Below, piece by piece: positions 35,086 through 38,055 of a stretch of 38,055 bases of DNA (positions are counted from its first letter, which is position 1; each line of letters opens with the position of its first letter). The position numbers were made by a program, and so were the translations under genes. Origin of the DNA: Hyphococcus sp. (lineage in GTDB: Bacteria > Pseudomonadota > Alphaproteobacteria > Caulobacterales > Parvularculaceae); contig JAJFFZ010000168.1 of assembly GCA_021776395.1 (NCBI GenBank), positions 1-38,055 on the forward strand, given 5' to 3'. The notes under the pieces were generated by a model. The model saw only the letters and a program-made list of their open reading frames with translations, was not told the origin of the DNA and did not search any database.

Positions 35086-36576
35086 TTAAAGGTCGAGAAG
35101 CAAGCGTTGCGGGTCTTCGAGGTTTTCTTTAACGCGCACCAGGAAGGTGACGGCGCCTTTGCCGTCGACGACGCGATGGTCGTAGGACATCGCCAGATAC
35201 ATCATCGGCCGCACCACAACTTCGCCATCGCGCGCCACCGGGCGCTGCTCAATCCGGTGCATGCCGAGAATGCCCGATTGCGGCATGTTCAAAATTGGCG
35301 TCGACAGGAGCGAGCCGTAAATGCCGCCATTGGAAATGGTGAACGTGCCGCCTTGCATCTCTTCCAGTTTCAAATCACCGGCGCGCGCGCGCCTGCCGAA
35401 ATCGGTAATCGCCAGCTCTATCTCCGCCAGCGACATCATATCCGCATCGCGAACAACCGGCACCACAAGACCGCGGTCCGAGCCGACGGCGACGCCGATA
35501 TCATAGTGATTTCTGTAGATGATGTCGGTTCCGTCGATTTCCGCATTGACGTCCGGCACTTCTTTGAGGGCGTGAACGCAGGCCTTAACGAAAAGCGACA
35601 TAAAGCCGAGTTTGATGCCGTGCTTTTTCTCAAAAAGATCTTTGTACTGTTTTCGAAGCTCAATCACCGCACTCATATCGACATCGTTAAATGTCGTCAG
35701 CATCGCGGCGGTGTCTTGCGCTTCTTTCAGCCGTCTGGCGATGGTCTGGCGCAGGCGCGACATCTTCACCCGCTCCTCGCGCGGGCCGAGATCGCGCGGC
35801 GCGCGCGGTGCGGCGGGGGGTTTTGCTTTGGCGGTGAGCGCATCGCCTTTGGTGACGCGTCCATCCTTGCCGGTGCCGGCGATCGCGGCGGGGTCGAGCC
35901 CGCGCTCGGCGACGACGCGGCGCGGCGCCGGCGATAGCGCTGCCGCCTGGCTGGTAGTTGGCGCCGGTGTTGGCGCGCTTGCAGCCTTTGCCGGGGCCGG
36001 TGCTGCGCCATTGGTTTTTGCCGCGGCGCCTTTTTGAATAACCGCGAGCAGCGCGCCGACTTCCACCGTATCACCCTCTTGCGCGGCGATTTTTACCAGC
36101 ACGCCGGTGACCGGCGCCGGCACATCCATCGCGGCTTTGTCCGTCTCCAGACTGACAATCGGTTCATCGGCGGTAACCGCGTCGCCTTCTTTTTTCAGCC
36201 ATTCGCCGATATCCGCCTCGGTTACCGATTCGCCGGACGCCGGCACGCGCACTTCTATTTCCTCGCCGCCCGCTGATGCGGCAGCTGGCGCAGGCGCCGG
36301 CGCAGCGGCGGGGCTCGCCTCCGTCTTCGTCGCCGCACCGCCTTCTTCGATGGCGCCGAGAAGCGCATCGACTTCAACCGTATCGCCTTCCTGCACAGCG
36401 ATGCTCGCAAGAACACCCGCATGGGGCGCCGGCACTTCGACCGACACTTTATCGGTTTCCAGCTCCACCAGCGGCTCGTCAACGCCGACAGCGTCGCCTT
36501 CATGTTTCAACCATTTGGCGATGGTCGCTTCGGTGACAGATTCTCCCAAGGCGGGAACGCGGATTTCGGTCGACAT
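35086..36576 (-). CDS. odhB: 2-oxoglutarate dehydrogenase E2 (dihydrolipoyl succinyltransferase) with two lipoyl domains
   Basis: It transfers succinyl groups from E1 to CoA through lipoyl-lysine arms and forms the complex core. The 496-residue protein is longer than the usual 400-420 because it has two lipoyl domains: Lys43 in [11 protein letters not shown] and Lys147 in [11 protein letters not shown]. Ala/Pro-rich linkers separate them. The E1/E3 binding domain is [22 protein letters not shown] (about 215-236), and the catalytic domain ends with [13 protein letters not shown] (His467, Asp471). ATG 36576 starts 26 bases after odhA. Two near-identical lipoyl domains are unusual for this E2, where most bacteria have one; an internal duplication is probable. 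The succinyl specificity is inferred from the odhA partner. Confidence 0.96.
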   Translation of the reverse strand: MSTEIRVPALGESVTEATIAKWLKHEGDAVGVDEPLVELETDKVSVEVPAPHAGVLASIAVQEGDTVEVDALLGAIEEGGAATKTEASPAAAPAPAPAAASAGGEEIEVRVPASGESVTEADIGEWLKKEGDAVTADEPIVSLETDKAAMDVPAPVTGVLVKIAAQEGDTVEVGALLAVIQKGAAAKTNGAAPAPAKAASAPTPAPTTSQAAALSPAPRRVVAERGLDPAAIAGTGKDGRVTKGDALTAKAKPPAAPRAPRDLGPREERVKMSRLRQTIARRLKEAQDTAAMLTTFNDVDMSAVIELRKQYKDLFEKKHGIKLGFMSLFVKACVHALKEVPDVNAEIDGTDIIYRNHYDIGVAVGSDRGLVVPVVRDADMMSLAEIELAITDFGRRARAGDLKLEEMQGGTFTISNGGIYGSLLSTPILNMPQSGILGMHRIEQRPVARDGEVVVRPMMYLAMSYDHRVVDGKGAVTFLVRVKENLEDPQRLLLDL

Positions 36577-36602
36577 GATATTCTCCGTTGCGAAGGACGC
36601 CG

Positions 36603-38055
36603 CTATAGTGCGAGCGCGTCGTCCAAAAAGGCGTCCAGTTCTTTCTTGTGCCGGCTCATCAGGCCCGTAGCGGGCGAGGCGGAAGCCGGCCGGCCGGCAT
36701 AGCGGGCGCGTTTGTGTTTGGCGCCGATCTGATCAAGGGTCCACTCCAGGTTCGGTTCCATAAAGAACCATGACCCCATATTTTTTGGCTCTTCCTGACA
36801 CCACACCATTTCGGCGTCTTTGAAGCGTTGCAGTTCTTTAATCAGGGAATGCGCCGGGAACGGATAAAACTGTTCAACGCGCATCAGGTAGATATTGTCT
36901 AGCCCACGCTTTTCGCGTTCGTCCAAAAGGTCGAAATAAACCTTGCCCGAGCACAAAACAACGCGCTTGATTTTGGCGTCAGAAACGAGCTTGACGGTTG
37001 AGCCGGGCTTGGATTCGGCGTCATCCCACAGCACCCGGTGAAACGATGAGCCGGGGCCCATCTCATCCAGCGTGGAAACGCATTTTTTATGACGCAGAAG
37101 CGATTTCGGCGTCATCAAAATCAGCGGCTTCCTGAAATTGCGCCGCATTTGCCGGCGAAGAATGTGGAAATAGTTGGCCGGCGTGGTGCAATTGGCGACT
37201 TGCATATTATCTTGCGCACAGAGCTGCAAAAATCGTTCGAGCCGAGCCGAGGAATGCTCCGGGCCCTGGCCTTCATAACCATGCGGCAATAACAGGACGA
37301 GCCCGCACATGCGCAGCCATTTGCGTTCGCCAGAAGATAAAAACTGATCGATGATAATCTGGGCGCCGTTGACGAAGTCGCCAAACTGGCCTTCCCACAT
37401 CACCAGGAATTTTGGATTGGCGAGGGAATAGCCATACTCAAACCCCATCACCGCAAATTCCGACAGGTTGGAATCATGAACTTCGAACGTCGCATTGGAA
37501 TTTTCGAGATGGCGCAGCGGCGTGTAGGTGGTTTCGGTTTCCTGATCGATGAACACCGCATGGCGCTGAGAGAATGTGCCGCGGCGCGAATCCTGCCCTG
37601 ACAGTCTTACGCCGAAACCATCCTGTAATAGCGAGCCAAAAGCCAACGCCTCGGCGGTCGCCCAGTCTATGCCGGCGCCTTTCTCGAGCGCTTTGCGCTT
37701 GTGATCAATAATACGCGCCAGGGTTTTGTGGATTTTGAAATTTTCCGGATAGTGCGTCAGCGCGCCGCCAATGGTGTTGAGATTATCCATCGACACAGCC
37801 GTATCGCCGCGCCGGTCATCGTTGATTGGCTGCACAAATCCCGACCACTGGCCATCAAGCCAATCAGCCTTGTTGGGTTTAAACGCTTCGGCAGCGTCAA
37901 ATTCCTCACCCAAAAATTTGCGAAACCGCTCACGCTGAGCTTCGCCGTCGCCTTTGGCGATAACGCCTTGTTCTTCAAGCCGCCCGGCGTAGATTTCTCT
38001 GGTGGTGGGCAGTGCGCGAATTTTTTTATACATGCGCGGCTGCGTAAAGCTCGGC
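36603..38055 (-). CDS. odhA: 2-oxoglutarate dehydrogenase E1 (5' end outside window)
   Basis: The thiamine diphosphate-dependent E1 decarboxylates 2-oxoglutarate and succinylates the lipoyl group of OdhB. About 484 residues are visible, the C-terminal half of a roughly 950-1000-residue protein. The reading frame runs to the window edge with [12 protein letters not shown], and the methionine at 38033 is internal, not a start. Conserved segments include [62 protein letters not shown] and [13 protein letters not shown], all typical of SucA/OdhA. It is followed after 26 bases by odhB and then lpd, so it is the first visible gene of the operon. Confidence 0.98.
   Translation of the reverse strand, partial: PSFTQPRMYKKIRALPTTREIYAGRLEEQGVIAKGDGEAQRERFRKFLGEEFDAAEAFKPNKADWLDGQWSGFVQPINDDRRGDTAVSMDNLNTIGGALTHYPENFKIHKTLARIIDHKRKALEKGAGIDWATAEALAFGSLLQDGFGVRLSGQDSRRGTFSQRHAVFIDQETETTYTPLRHLENSNATFEVHDSNLSEFAVMGFEYGYSLANPKFLVMWEGQFGDFVNGAQIIIDQFLSSGERKWLRMCGLVLLLPHGYEGQGPEHSSARLERFLQLCAQDNMQVANCTTPANYFHILRRQMRRNFRKPLILMTPKSLLRHKKCVSTLDEMGPGSSFHRVLWDDAESKPGSTVKLVSDAKIKRVVLCSGKVYFDLLDEREKRGLDNIYLMRVEQFYPFPAHSLIKELQRFKDAEMVWCQEEPKNMGSWFFMEPNLEWTLDQIGAKHKRARYAGRPASASPATGLMSRHKKELDAFLDDALAL

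Noticed and set aside
34543-35937. Open frame of 464 codons on the plus strand across lpd and odhB
   Set aside because: It spans two well-supported genes on the other strand and a gene boundary; its translation has no domain-like pattern.
1-38055. CRISPR arrays, insertion sequences, prophage or toxin-antitoxin genes
   Set aside because: Read through on both strands; no repeat-spacer pattern, transposase motif, terminal inverted repeat or phage gene was visible.

Overview
The window is about 38 kb of GC-rich chromosome from an alphaproteobacterium, with nearly every base pair in use. Three conserved gene orders support this: a mutS-glnD-murJ-trpS block, a small DUF4164-type coiled-coil gene in front of zapA, and odhA-odhB-lpd read as one unit. 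A perfect CtrA-type box (TTAA-N7-TTAAC) fits the same class. The overall character (OmpA porin, S41 protease, POT transporter, ECF sigma factor) resembles marine Parvularculaceae or Hyphomonadaceae, but that finer placement is inference. There are no IS elements, phage genes, CRISPR arrays, tRNA or rRNA genes; this looks like core chromosome with a few accessory touches.

Region 1 (1-5.1 kb, minus strand) is a central carbon operon read tkt-gap-pgk-fba, with fba cut by the window edge. A 319-bp divergent region carries a perfect 14-bp inverted repeat and separates it from DUF4164-zapA (plus strand, cell division). Region 2 (6.1-8.8 kb) is a two-gene sensory operon: a methanogen-output-domain-like protein overlapping a cytosolic hybrid histidine kinase, with the CtrA box upstream. 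Region 3 (8.8-16.3 kb) holds an S41 protease, gpmA, an isoaspartyl peptidase/asparaginase, a lipoprotein of the endonuclease/exonuclease/phosphatase fold, an ECF sigma factor overlapping a two-helix membrane protein, a polyprenyl-phosphate glycosyltransferase, and trpS.

Region 4 (15.3-23.7 kb) is trpS-murJ-glnD-mutS on the minus strand. GlnD keeps its nucleotidyltransferase and ACT motifs but has lost the HD-phosphohydrolase residues, which is the most surprising point in the window. The glnD-mutS gap holds four hairpins in about 120 bp. Region 5 (23.8-29.3 kb) has a YgjP-type metallopeptidase, a bifunctional penicillin-binding protein, a TetR regulator, an OmpA-family porin and a PduO-type cobalamin adenosyltransferase. 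Region 6 (29.4-33.6 kb) has a POT peptide transporter, an intergenic stretch with an orphan plus-strand terminator (possible small RNA), a secreted M23 peptidase with five C-terminal tandem repeats, and a small membrane protein. Region 7 (33.4-38 kb) is the 2-oxoglutarate dehydrogenase operon odhA-odhB-lpd; its E2 has two lipoyl domains.

Functionally the window joins lower and upper glycolysis and the pentose phosphate route (fba, tkt, gap, pgk, gpmA), the TCA cycle (odhA, odhB, lpd), nitrogen signalling (glnD), envelope growth (murJ, PBP, OmpA, M23) and DNA repair (mutS).
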